From contig NW_023501063.1 of the NCBI RefSeq assembly GCF_014066305.1, forward strand, positions 372,001-436,000: a stretch of DNA of 64,000 nt, in the 5' to 3' direction. How positions within the stretch are numbered: the stretch's first letter is position 1; every line of letters begins with the position of its first letter. This DNA comes from Letharia columbiana (Eukaryota > Ascomycota > Lecanoromycetes > Lecanorales > Parmeliaceae). Positions 1 through 11,900 of the stretch are shown here, in pieces. The position numbers were made by a program, and so were the translations under genes. The notes beneath the pieces are model-generated. The model was not told the DNA's origin. It worked only from the letters and a program-made list of their open reading frames with translations, and searched no databases.

Positions 1-1
1 C

Positions 2-1199
2 ATCCATCTGTACAACTCTTTCAAGCTTGGACAGAGGAGTCGCACTCGGGATCTAGGCCGGCGAGTTCGAACCTCAGAAGACTTGAGGGAAGCCAGTGAA
101 GGGTCAAAATGGATCCCACCCAAGGTTTGGACTGCTTGGCCTTTACCGCCTGGTATTGTTCCGAGAGAGCATGACGAAAGGCGCTGGGAAGAAGACGCTG
201 TTCCTTCCGAGCTGCACCACACTAAACCAAAGAGACCAGGTCAGCATCTACAGGAAATGCTCGTTGCTCAAGTCTTAAGGAAAGCTAAAGGACGGTTTCA
301 TGATCGGCTGTGGAAGGGTGAGCCACAATCGGCGACGATTACTACATCTCAAGGACTTCAGTATCAAGGCCGGGGAAGGCATTCCAACGGGAGATTCAGT
401 GCCAAAGAAGACCATGAGATTCCCGACCAGAAGCCCGTCGTCATGGCTGATGACCAACAAGCAAGCGAGATACTACAGGCTACAGTACAGCACATGATGA
501 CCAAGCTGGATGATCTACTCATGGGACTGCATCATGCTAGGAGTGCCTATCTACTTGTTGAGGACTCTGACATTGACTCTCAGAGCCAAACAAGCGAGCG
601 GTCAACATCGAGAGGCAGGCCTCCGAAAAGGAAGCGGGAAGCATCAAACCCTGATGAAGACGCAGGAGCAAGTCATGACACGCCAAACCATCCTGGCTCC
701 GACTCCGACTCCGACCATTACCGTCCTAGCAGAAAGAAATCCGGCTCGAAAGGCAAAGTTCTACCCACCAGGTCTTCTTCGCGCAGATCGCGGAGTCAGA
801 ATTTTCGTGACCGTAAGGGGCGTCTAGGTCTTCGAGATTGGAGCGATGTGCTGGGCGTTGCTTCTATGACTGGTTGGCACCAGAACCTGGTGGGCAGTGC
901 TACTGCCCGATGTGCCACGCTTTTTGGGGAAGGTATCAAGTTCAGAACTCTTCAGGAGGGTAAGGAGGTTCACGAAGAGCACTTGTATCTACCAGATGCT
1001 TCTCCCATTGTCTCTGGTGAGAGTAGGCAGAGTAACACTTGCCGAGCAGGAGAAGGCTCCAGCAACAGGTTTGAGGGTGTAATGGTAGGGGGGAGTCCAT
1101 GTCGATGGCTTTCTCCAGCCGATTGAAGGGAAAAAATCTTGGATGTACAATAACGACAAGCAGTCAAAGCAGAGGCAACCATCGCGTCAATCCAAATGA
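2..1199 (+). CDS. RRN9: RNA polymerase I initiation factor Rrn9, 3' part, probable frameshift
   Basis: The frame is open from position 2, so the gene starts left of the window. The first residues (HLYNSF) followed by AWPLPPGIVPR resemble the Rrn9 domain of fungal Pol I core/upstream-factor subunits. Then comes a low-complexity acidic/basic linker (about 560-800), and then the conserved block GLRDWSDVLGVASMTGW / ATARCATLFGEGIKF (about 825-940). The continuous frame stops at 1124-1126. However, if the run of six G at 1088-1093 were five, the frame would continue as GGVHVDGFLQPIEGKKSW to a TGA at 1197-1199, which reads like a natural Rrn9 C-terminus. No intron fits the shift, because the alternative frame has a TAG at 1086-1088. 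I therefore read it as a one-base frameshift or an assembly error. By family the product acts in the nucleolus at rDNA promoters. The family name is from memory of its conserved blocks. Confidence 0.72.
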
Positions 1200-1492
1200 T
1201 AGAGTTGAACGATGGAAGGTGGATTTCCGGATGGATCAGACTCGATCTGGATCTACTAGTTGAATCTGAAATGACATGAAGTGAAGTGAGGAATGCTCAT
1301 ACAATCGCCCAGATCTGACTTCCGCCCTCATCGTTCTAAACCTCACTTCTTCATCGAAGCATCTACTATTCGACATCCTTCGGCATCTTTCTGTTAAATT
1401 GTCTTTACACACATCTATCCTCACCACCATTACTACTTTATATCGACGTACCTTAATCTATCATCAAACTATCTGTTGACTTGGACGTGGGT

Positions 1493-3530
1493 ATGGACAC
1501 AGAGGACACCAACTCACCGCCGGACAATTTCGCTTCAGATATGGATGTGGACATAGACGAAGCAGACCCTTTGCCTGCAGGCTTTGTCCGCCGAAACCCC
1601 AACCCTATCAATTTAGAGGACGACAGCGGCAACGACAGCGATGACACACTCCTTGGTGACGAGATTGTTGAACGAGTCGTACCGCCAGTATCCGAGGCTC
1701 GTCGAAATCGACGTCAAGCCAGAATTCAGGCTGCGAGATTCCGGGAGTTACAGACGTATACGCAGAACGGCCGTACTTTCGAGGTCGGCAGAACGATTCA
1801 GGGACAAGACGGCAACTTCCGCCGCGTTACTTCGATCAAACAAAATCGCAGGTCCGGTGCGATTACGATCGAGAGCTTCCAGGACAATCATAGAGTACTA
1901 CAGACACTTAGCTACAACGGACAGACCTTGAAGCCCGGCAAGACCGTTGAGATGGCGGATGGAGCTTTTCTCAGGATCAGAGCCCTGTTAGAAGATTGCA
2001 GAACAGGTGAGGTCCTCTTAAAAGGCTTTCGGTTCCAAAGGAATAAGTCTTTGGAGGGGGTCCTTGAGTTTAGGAAGAACGAAGTCACCATGATGGCAAA
2101 TTATGATCCAAACGATTCCCGAGACATTGCTGAACAGAGTATCGAAACCATCAACCTAGCTGCCGTGGTCAAAATTCGCGAACTCATCAAAACCAATCAG
2201 CAGTTCCCCGCTCTAAGCTTTCGTGAAACTGATCCGGAGAGCCTCAGCTTGAGCAAAGAGTACATGAATGACCACTGTCGACTAGTCTGTCGGTGGAACT
2301 ATGTGAAGATCAACAAGAATGAGGGATTCTTGAGAAGGATGACCGACGTTGAGTCAGATGAAGGATGCGCTATTTCGCAGTGTCAGTTGAGAGACGATTA
2401 TCGAGGGCTTACAACCAAGGGAGGAGATTGCGCAAGATGGCTTGACACAGAAGAAGCTTTTGATGGTACGGAGCGGATGAGATGTTTCTTCATCGATCCC
2501 TTGGGATTTCACACTCCAAATCGTTCGACTGACATACCCGAGAATCGAGAACGACGACGACGATACACTTTCGGAGATGGATTCTGTGGTGGTGGCGGAG
2601 CTTCACGAGGAGCCTATGGTGCAGGGCTCCGCGTTGAATGGGGCTTCGATCACGACCCTCATGCCATCGCTGCCTACCATGCAAACTTTCCTCATGCTCG
2701 CTGTGACGGCATCGCAGCAAACGACTTTGCCACCGCCATCAACGAAGAGTACAAGGTCGATATCCTCCATCTATCCCCCCCATGCCAGACGTTCTCACCT
2801 GCACACACTCGGCCGGGACCGAATGATGAAGGGAATGAGGCAACGTTCCTGGCCACCGAGGAGTTGCTCAAGAAGACACGGCCACGAATCGTGACATTAG
2901 AAGAGACCTTTGGCCTAACTCGCACTCTGGTCAACGTTGAATGGTTCAACACCATGATTCAAATGTTCAGCAAGCTTGGCTTCAGCGTCCGGTGGAAAGT
3001 CTTCAATCTTCTGGACTTTGGCTTACCACAGCCTAGGAGGAGGCTAATCCTCTTCGCATCCTGGTAATTTCCAGCATTCACACAATTCCAGAATCCAATT
3101 ACTGACTGCGTGATTTCTTAGCCCCGGCGAAACGCTCCCAGACTTCCCTGAGCCTACACACTGCAGAGCAGAAGACTGCGATCGCTTCCCCCATCGCTCC
3201 AAGTTCACAACGGTGTACGACGCGATCGGTCGCATCCCCCACGACTTCGCAAACCATCGCCCTCATCTAATGACCAAGTTGAAGAAACCTCGCTACTCTG
3301 GTAACCTGCCGCTTAGGAATACGATTACATGCAGCGGCAGCGTTAACTATCATCCATCGGGGACGCGGTGTTTCACGGTACGAGAGTTGGCGTGCCTGCA
3401 GGGTTTCCCACTCGAACACCGGTTCCTTCGAGGGGAGAGAAGACAGATTGGGAACGCCGTGCCTCCGATTGTCGCGAAGGTGTTCTTTGAGCAGGTGGTG
3501 AGAGCGTTGCGGATGGCAGATGGGCTATAA
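1493..3530 (+). CDS. rid: RID/Masc1-type DNA cytosine-5 methyltransferase
   Basis: Exons 1493-3063 and 3122-3530 encode 659 aa. The 58-nt intron has donor GTAATT, branch CTGAC at 3102 and acceptor TTAG. An in-frame TAA at 1454 and no earlier ATG fix the start. Visible C5-methyltransferase motifs: I, FCGGGGASRGAYGAG (about residues 361-375); IV, SPPCQ with catalytic Cys431; VI, which is EET (470-472) where most enzymes have ENV, a departure typical of the RID/Masc1 group; VIII, QPRRR; X, GNAVPP near the C-terminus. The N-terminal half has an acidic leader and a possible BAH-like stretch around residues 80-180. The length (659) lies between Masc1 and Neurospora RID. In Neurospora RID is required for RIP, the premeiotic C-to-T mutation of duplicated DNA. 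It is intact here and not itself RIP-mutated. Pyrimidine-rich sequence lies just upstream. Confidence 0.93.
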
Positions 3531-4079
3531 TTAGTTTGATGAGGCAAGAGTTGGATGGCTGTCAGAAAACATGACAGATACTGTGATGGACTCGGAGAGG
3601 ATGTGTATGACGGACACTACTACCGCGAGCTTATGGATATTGATGAGAGGGAGGGTGATGAAGGTGTGGAAACGTTGGAAGAAAGAAAAGGGGAATGTCT
3701 CGTTGGCATCCATTGTCCGTTTCTCTTCGGTAGGACAGACATATTAATGTTCGTACCTACTACTATACAAGTCTGTCTGTCCATTCGAATAAAAAAAGAA
3801 AGAAACAAAAGAAAGAATGTAAATAAAAGTCGCACTCGACATGACCACAAACATTCAAAAGAATGCAAGCATCGGTCAATCGAGCCCCTCTCTGAATGAA
3901 TCCACGTGCCCAGAAGCCCTAGAGCCTACCCGGCCCATGAGCCATGCACCGTGACACTTGACCATGAACGCCTCCGCCTAGGCACAACCCCACCCAGAAA
4001 ACTCTCCCGATGAACCAGCGCACCCGACCCAGTTCCCAAACCCTGACCCCGACGAACGAATGAACGAAACCAACACCCC
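3531..4079. other. Intergenic region between two convergent genes
   Basis: Shared 3' flank of the rid gene and the minus-strand secreted-protein gene. An A-rich stretch lies at about 3788-3830. The small ORFs here have no recognisable composition or homology. I see no gene. Confidence 0.6.
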
Positions 4080-5455
4080 TCACAAAAGGACAAACGGGCT
4101 GCACACCGGCACGTACTCCGTCGTCGTCGCCGACACCGTCACCGTGGGCGCGGGCCCGGACGTCCGGACGGCCGGCCCGTTGCCGATGTGCACCGTCGTC
4201 ACCGTCAGCGCGCGGCACACCCCGCAGTCCAGCTCGTGGGGCAGCGTGACGGTGGCGCCGTAGGCGGTCGATGCGGCGCCGGGTCCGTCCAGGGGCCGGA
4301 AGTGGCGGAACGAGGTGATGGTCGCCGTGCAGGGGTGGTGGTGTGTGGGGATCGGGTAGCCTTGGTCGCGGGTGTGGCTGTGGGTGTGGGTGAGGCGGGA
4401 CGGGGGATGCGCGAGAGGCTTTTTGGGGGTCCGTGCTGGGGGTGAGGGCGACAGCAGTCGGGCCTGTTGAGGGGGCATTTGCCGCGTGCGCAGTCCGGGT
4501 CGGGATCGGCGTTGGCACGGTCGGCTTCCATGGCTGGGGCGGTGGGGTCGGAGACGGGTGGGTTCGACGGTGGGAAGTAACCGCCGTGGCCACGGTGGGG
4601 AGGGAGCTGGGGGTCTTCGCCTCGTGGGTCGATGTCCACGGGGTGGCCGGCGGGGAAGGGTCGTGGTGGGGAGGGGTCGTTGGCTTCGGCTTCGGAGCCT
4701 CCGGTGGTGCGGAGAAGAGGTGATGGGGAGCGAGGTTCGACTGTGTCGCTTGGTGAAGGGTCTTTCACCTCTACGACGCGACCGGCTGGGAAGGGTCGGG
4801 GTGGGGAGGGGTCGTTGGCTTCGGCTGCCGAGCCTTCAGCGGTGCGGAGGAGAGGAGATGGGGAGCGGGGTCCGATTGTGTCGCTTGGTGAAGGTTCCTT
4901 CACTTCTATGACACGACCAGCCGGGAATGGTCTGGGTGGTGAGGGGTCGGCGGCTTCCTTTTCTTCACCAGTTGGGAAGCGCGAGAGTGGATCCCTCTCC
5001 TCCAGTGGGTTTCCTCCGTCCAGTGGGTATTTGGGAAAGGGTCTTGGAGGTGATGGATCACTGGCTGCCGTGTATATTTCCACCAGCTTGTGTGGTGCTG
5101 AAGGGTCCCTTTCCTCCAGTGGTGGTGAGGGGTACTTCACTTCGACGATGCGACCAGCTGGGAAAGGTCGGGGAGGAGAGGGGTCGTGAGCCTCATTCTC
5201 TCCGTCCGTTGGGAAGCGTGACAGAGCTGATGGGTCCCTCTCCTCCAGTGGGCTTCCCCCTTCCAAAGCGTACTTGGGAAAGGGTCGCGGTGGTGAAGGA
5301 TCATTTACTTCCACGATGCGGCCAGCTGGAAAAGGCCTTGGAGGCGAGGGATCCTGTGAGACTGAAACATGGGTTGATGTTGGTAGAAGAGCAGGAAGGG
5401 CGAAGCATCCTGTAATGAGAACGGCCACAACTGGAGGGAAGATTGAAAGCTTCAT
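4080..5455 (-). CDS. Secreted proline-rich tandem-repeat protein
   Basis: The ATG at 5455 opens with a clear signal peptide (MKLSIFPPVVAVLITGCFALP). Next comes a repeat region in which DPSPPRPFP occurs seven times, spaced by acidic or PLEER-type linkers. A Cys-containing stretch (CARGKCPLNRPDCC) follows. The first frame runs to 4205, but the natural C-terminus appears to be in the frame ending at 4080. That part reads HPCTATITSF, VTLPHELDCGVC and TVTVSATTTEYVPVCSP, a pattern common at the end of fungal secreted proteins. A frame change of 2 (mod 3) is needed, probably an intron ending at an AAG near 4363. Candidate lengths are 41 or 92 nt and I cannot choose. Domains and function are unknown. 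The protein is probably extracellular or wall-associated, and a host-interaction role is only speculation. Confidence is high for a gene, lower for its 3' structure. Confidence 0.7.
4648..5357 (-). repeat. Tandem coding repeat (DPSPPRPFP units) within the secreted protein
   Basis: Seven copies of the nonapeptide DPSPPRPFP, usually followed by AGR-(I/V)(V/I)-EV(K/N) or by KY(A/P)L(E/D)GG(S/N)PLEER. Intervening degenerate units begin DPS or EPS. Two adjacent long units containing PRSPSPLLRT are near-duplicates of each other. The DNA is visibly repetitive with GGGGAGGGGTCGTTGGCTTC-type words, which makes copy-number change by slippage or unequal crossing-over likely. Confidence 0.85.
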
Positions 5456-5559
5456 AATGATCTCGTGTAGGATCGAGAGGTCTGAGGCTGGAGACTAGAT
5501 GTGGGAAGATTGTGATGAGAGAAAGACAGGAGAGACAGAGAGAGAGGAATGGACGGACA

Positions 5560-5571
5560 ATATATATATTT
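5560..5571 (-). promoter_or_regulatory. Probable TATA element of the secreted-protein gene
   Basis: An alternating TA run (ATATATATATTT on the plus strand) lies about 105-115 bp upstream of the ATG at 5455. It is the only such run in this otherwise mixed sequence. The assignment rests on position only. Confidence 0.4.
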
Positions 5572-6346
5572 GAGGCAAGCAGCGCAGTCGAAATTTTCTT
5601 GCAATCAACGGCCTTGGTAACCGGAGTAGGCAATTGCCACGTCTTACGAGAGAGTTGATTTGAGGGCAATGCAGAATTTGCAGTGCAGACATTTCAAGCG
5701 CAAAAAAGAGATGGATATGGAATTGAAGCATGGTTTTGGAAAGCTTGGAAAAAGGTTGGTCCATGGTCAAGGCCGAGCGTCTGGTGAAGCATCCCTGGAT
5801 AACACGCTCTTGGAACGGTAAAACCCGTGGTCACGCAATCCCAAACACGCTTGCAATGGAGTTTAACAGAATTCTGATTTGACAGCCAGCCTACCACGAG
5901 TCGAGGTCTAACAAAAACAAGAGATTTTCCTTTTCACTACGGCCATGAGAAGACTTCCAACGCTCAAAAAAACACGCCACTGCAGCCAGCTGAAGATGAC
6001 AAGGCTGTGAGACGAAATCCCGTGTGAAAGATTGTTAAGTACAGAGGGAGATGGAAATATTATGCTCAATAATGCTCTTGAATCAAAGGTCAGCTCGAAA
6101 GAAACGTCGAGCTTCCAACTTGGCCCTCACTCATTGCATAGAAATACTTGTTCATATATCGCTCATGCAGTACCGTCGGATGGGTGTAGAAGTAGGGATA
6201 TAAGTTCTTGCCAAGAAAACCGCCTCCACGCAAATAGACCGCAAGAGCAAAATCGAGAGAAGGTGGAGAGGTGGTGATAAATGTTCAAGAACGGACTAGT
6301 TCAGTACTACTATCTTATCTTAGCGCATAACACTCCCTTGGGTTCC
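5572..6346. other. Intergenic region left of the LINE
   Basis: Normal base composition. Only short ORFs without recognisable features. I see no gene. The sequence up to the duplication at 6347 is the original upstream flank of the nicotinate phosphoribosyltransferase gene before the LINE inserted. Confidence 0.6.
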
Positions 6347-6358
6347 GCTGGCGCTTGG
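6347..6358. repeat. Target-site duplication of the LINE, left copy
   Basis: GCTGGCGCTTGG is repeated perfectly at 13298-13309. The left copy directly abuts the (TAG)n end of the element. Confidence 0.88.
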
Positions 6359-6376
6359 TAGTAGTAGTAGTAGTAG
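6359..6376. repeat. (TAG)6 microsatellite, LINE 3' tail
   Basis: Six TAG units directly against the left target-site duplication. On the element's own strand this is a (CTA)n tail, replacing poly(A) as in many fungal LINEs. Confidence 0.8.
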
Positions 6377-8760
6377 TTATTCATTGATGGGGTCCGAAGA
6401 CTAGCATCGGGGTCCCAGCCGAAGGCTATGCCTTACTAGGAGAGTTCCGGCCTCGGGTGCTAACCTGGGGCCCGTTTCTCGGTCCTAGAGCTACTTCTAA
6501 GTGTTAAACGCCTATTAAGTTCGCTGAAAGACTTAAGAGGATTCTCTATCGAGGCGCCCTCGAGGAGATTTCTCTTAACTCGAAGAATTCTCTAGGTACT
6601 ACCGCTGATTAGGTTGCTATTAAATTTATAGCCGCTATTTTAAATATATTTTAGAGTCGTCTACGGAGGTCTTCGCTAGACGCGATATTTTTAAGAGTAT
6701 TAAAAAGGGGTATAACCCTCTCTAATAGCTTATCTTATAAGAATTATATTTATTAATCGCTTAAAATCTAGAAACTATCTTATTATCTCTCTTTAATAAT
6801 AATTAAAAAAGTAATTTAGAAGTAACTCTTATCTCTAGTAATATATATATAAGAGTAATTTCTTTAAAGTATTATAATATAGGCTCGAAGGCTCGCTATA
6901 GATATTAATACTAATTAAGATACTTACTATATTCGCCTTAAGACGTTATTAATATTACCTCTATCTTCGCCTTTATTACTTATTAATTTCTTATTTATTT
7001 AATAGCGTTAAAACTACTAAAGCCTATTTATCTTTATTATAAAATAAGTAATAACGACTACCCTCGTTAAATTCTCTAGAAAAATATTAATATTAATCTT
7101 TCGCTTATTATTTACTTAGAGTACGATTTCTTATAACTCTCTATATAGCTCGCAATATAGTAATATATAATCTTATATTTTCGATTTATATTTATAAGAA
7201 TATTACGATTTAATATCGAGAACGTCGATTTTAACTAGAAAGCTATTTAGATCGATATAAGCTATTCTTATTTATATAAATACTACGCTTTTAGCTTTAT
7301 TTAGAGACTTGAACTTTCTTAGTATATAAGAATTCGAGATAGATTTTAGATGTCTTATCGGCTCTCTTACTTTACGCGACGCTATCAAGTTATTTTATTT
7401 TTATATCTATTAATCTATAGCGCGTTTACGATATAGTACGCTTTATAATATAATAAGCGAGATTAGATTCAATAATATAGTAGTTATTAAGTCTTAACCT
7501 TATTCTCGCTATTCTTATTGCTTTCTTAACTACTCTATCAATCTTCTTATTTCTTAATACTTCTTAATAAGCTAAGATCTAATAGATTTTAACTTAGCGT
7601 TCGAGGATATCGAGGAGATAAATAATTTTAATTATTATATATTAATTCGATCGGCTTTAAGGGTTATAGACGTTATAAATCGCTATCTAATTATCTATAA
7701 AGATAATAATTAACCTTATATTCTAAAATTTTAAGAGTTCTTCTAAGAATTTCTAAAGCGAGATATAATCTATAGAGCTCCTCGAAATAGATAGTAAATT
7801 AAAATTCGAGGTTAATATAGATAATTCTCGTCGAGACTAAAACGCTTAGACCTTTCTAAATAAATATTATTTAAACTATCAATACGTCTATTTTATCTTT
7901 AATTCTACTATTATTTATATAGATAATAACGTATTTCGAGTTATTATAATAGATTATTCGATTATATTTTTTATAGTTATCTTCGCGTCGATAGCGATAA
8001 TAATACAAAAAGGCTATTATTACGAAGAGTTAATATATAATAAGCGAGATTTTAGAGCCTTAAGTTTAACGCTATAAATAGCTTTATAGCGTTATTTAAG
8101 TTATTTTAGAGGGCTAAGTTAAGTATAAGTAACGTTAAGATTATCGCTTTATATTAGCTATTCGTATACTAAAGTCGATTATTCAATTCTTATTATCTAA
8201 AGACAATTATAGATAAAACTAATAACGATTCGAAGTATAGCGTCATTTATTACGTTATTTAATATCTATTATACTAATATTAGAAATAATTTAATATCTA
8301 AAATATCCTCTCGAGACCGTCTTAAAGACTTTCGAGATAATTCTCGCGTATTTCTTTTATACCCCTCGTATAAATCTTAGAGTCTTATTCTCTCTTCTTT
8401 TAATACTATAATTATCTAATAGCTAAAATTATATTAATATATAATAGATAAAGAGAAATAATATTATTAAGATATAGATTATATATAGATTCTTTATATC
8501 TATACTCTAGATTAAGTTATCTAAAGCGCTTAATATTAAGATCTTAGCGCTTATTTTTCCTTTATTTTATTAATATAAATATTAAAGATTAAGCGCTAAT
8601 TTAGAAAGATATCAAGATACTTTAAAGACTCAATAGCTTTATAAACTATATTATCTAGATTAAGCGAGATTAAATCTATTTATAAAATCTATATAAAGTA
8701 TATAAATTAAAATTTATTTAAATTAAATTTTAAGATATATTTTAGAATCTAACAAAGATA

Positions 8761-8940
8761 GATAGAGTAGATAATTCTTAGTATAGCGATATAGTTTTTA
8801 ATTATATCGCTAGCAACTAGAATATCTATATCGTCGATATACTTAATCTTTAAAGCTTTTATTTCGGGGGTAATAATCTCTTTTATAAGATCGCTATTAT
8901 AGAAGTAATATAATAGAGAGAAGATCGTCGAGCTCTTAAG
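8761..8940 (-). pseudogene. Reverse transcriptase domain remnant of the LINE
   Basis: One minus-strand frame stays readable over 180 nt and carries the catalytic DD motif within YIDDIDILVAS, preceded by the LLYYFYN block. Surrounding frames are closed by RIP-type stop codons. By family this is the polymerase centre of a Tad-clade LINE ORF2. It is not functional here. Confidence 0.78.
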
Positions 8941-11900
8941 GGATCTCGATTTACTATAAAAAGAATTTAAATAAGAAGTCTAAAGCTCTTATTTTTATAG
9001 AGCAATTCGAGATAAAACTCTTAACTTAGTTTACAATTATATTATTAATTTTATACTTATAAAGATTATAAAGTAATTAAGAGTAATTAATATTATTAAA
9101 GGTTTTAATAATATTTAGATAGAGTAGACTATATACTCGCTTCTATTACTATATAAAGTAGATTTTCTCGATTAATATATAAAGCGTATACTTTATTATA
9201 TTTTCTTTTTTTCTTCAAAGTAGTTTTTAAGAATAAAGATATACTTCGTTATAAGATAGAGTAGTCGAATTACTATAATTAATTTAAGAGCTTTTTTAAG
9301 AGTATTAAATAGCGCGATAGAGCAATAGTACTTAGAAATAGAGTAATCTCTCTTTTCGAGTTTACGAAGAATTATTATAATAAAACTCTTAAAGCTAATA
9401 AGATAATACTCTTACTTTAAGTATTTATTAAAAAGTTATATAAGAAACTCTTATAGAGTCGTTAGACTTTATTAAAGTATAATATTAAATAATTTATCTT
9501 CTTTAAGACGTTCTAAAGAGAGCGATTTTCGAATTATTATTAAGACTTTCTTTTAAATAATTTTTAAGATTAAGAGTAGCTTTAAATAGATATATTCTTT
9601 TAAGTTATCTAGATTAATCGCTAAAGAGCTTAAAAAAGAACCTCTTCATGAGAATAGCTATCTTATTCTTCTTAAGTATTATTATTATTCTTATTAAGGC
9701 GTTTTAGATTTAAAATAAATAGCGAAAAGAGTATCGCTTAATTCTATATCCACTTTGTAAGCTTTTATACTTTATCTATATCGCCCGCTACTTCCACGAG
9801 CTTAATTCGATAATTCTTTATAAGGCTTATATAAATTATTTATCTCTTTCGCGTCGTTTTAATTATTAACGCGCTTTTCTATTCTAGTTATATAGAGATA
9901 ACGAGTATTAAAGAAGACTTTAAGCTTCTAATAAAGTCGACGAATATTCTATATTAGCCGGCTTATCTCTTTATACTCTTTATTAAAATTAGATTTTCGA
10001 AAGTCTCTCTTTTTATTTTCGAGAGTAATAAGAATAAAAGAGTTATAAATAGTCTTTAGAACCTTTACAAAGAAGAAGTTAAGCCTCTCAAATAAGAATT
10101 TCCTTAGAATTTAGAAAATTTAAAATATAAGTTTCTTATTATATAGCGCCCTATTTATTTTAAAGTAGTTATAATTTATCGAAGACTTCGTTATCTTAAC
10201 TACGATATTTACTTTAATTTCTATTAAATAGTAATTAAACGCGATATTTAGGTCGTTTTATATTCGATATTAAATAACGCGGTTATTTAGATCTTCTATT
10301 ATAAGGTAGAGATTTAACATATAAGACGTTAAGTTAAGAAACTTAAACGTTTTAATACCTCGAGATAGTTATTATATAAATCGAAATTCGTTTATAATTT
10401 CGAGTAATTTGATCGCTCTAGGGCTCGCGTTAATGTAACTTTTTTTCTAGATAGAGTAATAAATATTAAAGTCGCCTATAGCGATAGTTTCTATTATTTA
10501 ACTCTATCTTAAGCGATAAAAGCGACTATTATTATTTATAGCCCTTTTAAATATCTTTAATAGCCTTTAAAATAATATCTTCTTCGAGATTAATTCGTTT
10601 TAATTCTTCGAAGAGATTATATATATTAATTAGGCGGATATTAATATTCTTTAACATTTATATTTAAAGCTAAATCTCTACACTTAAGAATATTAATAAA
10701 TAAGAATATTATAAGCTAGAAGATACTTACTAGAGAGATATATTTATATATAAAAATATATACTTAACTTCTTTTCTTATTATAGTACTTATTATTCGAG
10801 TAATATAGATTATAAGAAAGCCTTAATCGAGTAATAAGTAATTATTACTTATATATTAATCTAGAGTTTCTAGATCGCTATTAGATTATAGTTATATACT
10901 TTTAAATTACAAAGAAAGTTCGCTATAATTAAATCTTTTAATCTCTAATAGTTATAAAAGATAATTCTTAATCTTCTACTCTTCGATAGAGGGGGAATTA
11001 GCCTAGATATTATCAAGGCTTAAAGATTAAATTATCTCTTAACGTCATATAAAGACGCTACTAACTCTACTATTATTCGTCTTTCTATTACGCTCGCCTT
11101 TATAATAAATAGATATTTCGAAGATTAACTTAATAATAAGCGAATAAGTTCTTAGTAATAAGAATTTCGATAAGTTTAATAAAAACAAATTAAGAATAGC
11201 GAGGCTTAAGTTATAATAGTAATATCTAGTATAAAAGAGAAGTAAGTTTAAGGTTAGAGTTTCTCAAGATAATTAATATCGAAGGCGATAGCGATATTTA
11301 AGAGGCGAGTTAAGTAAGAGAAAGAGTTAATCAAAATCAACTTAAAGATTTATATAATCTCTATATACTCTTAAACTTTCTTTATTAATAATATTTAAAC
11401 TTATTTCTCTAAAGAGATATATTATAATTCTTTTCGCTTATAATTACTACGTAGATAAGATATTACTAATATTATTAAAGTTTCTCTCGCTTAGCTTCGC
11501 GTTATTTACGTTAATCGCTAGCGTATTTAAAAACGCGTCGAATATAGAATCTTTAGAATTTTTACTTTTCTTCTATCTTTTAAAGGGGTATATCGAGATA
11601 TTCGAATATCTAGTTATTTCTTTTAAGCTTATTATCGTTATAATATAAAGGCTAATATCTATAGAGCTTATCTTTCTCTTATTAAACTCTAACGTCTAAG
11701 TTATAATCCTCTTTAAGACTTAACTACAGTATTACTCTCCTTAAGTATATCTCTAAATAAGACTTTTATTAAGATCTGCGGTTAAAAATCCGTATAAGCG
11801 CTTCTACGCTAAGGGATTTCCTTCTCTTTTACTATAAGGGGGCTACTTAGACTATTAATATTTAAGAAGAAGACTTATTAAATATCGTAGGGCGGGGTCG

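Noticed and set aside
3555..3899. Plus-strand ORF of 114 codons downstream of rid
   Set aside because: It runs through an A-rich 3' flank, has low-complexity Lys/Arg-rich sequence and no recognisable family. An opposite-strand ORF of similar length exists in the same place.
4433..5415. Several plus-strand ORFs opposite the secreted protein
   Set aside because: They are antisense shadows of the GC-rich repeat array. Their Gly/Arg/Val-rich translations lack any start context or motif, while the minus strand has a signal peptide.
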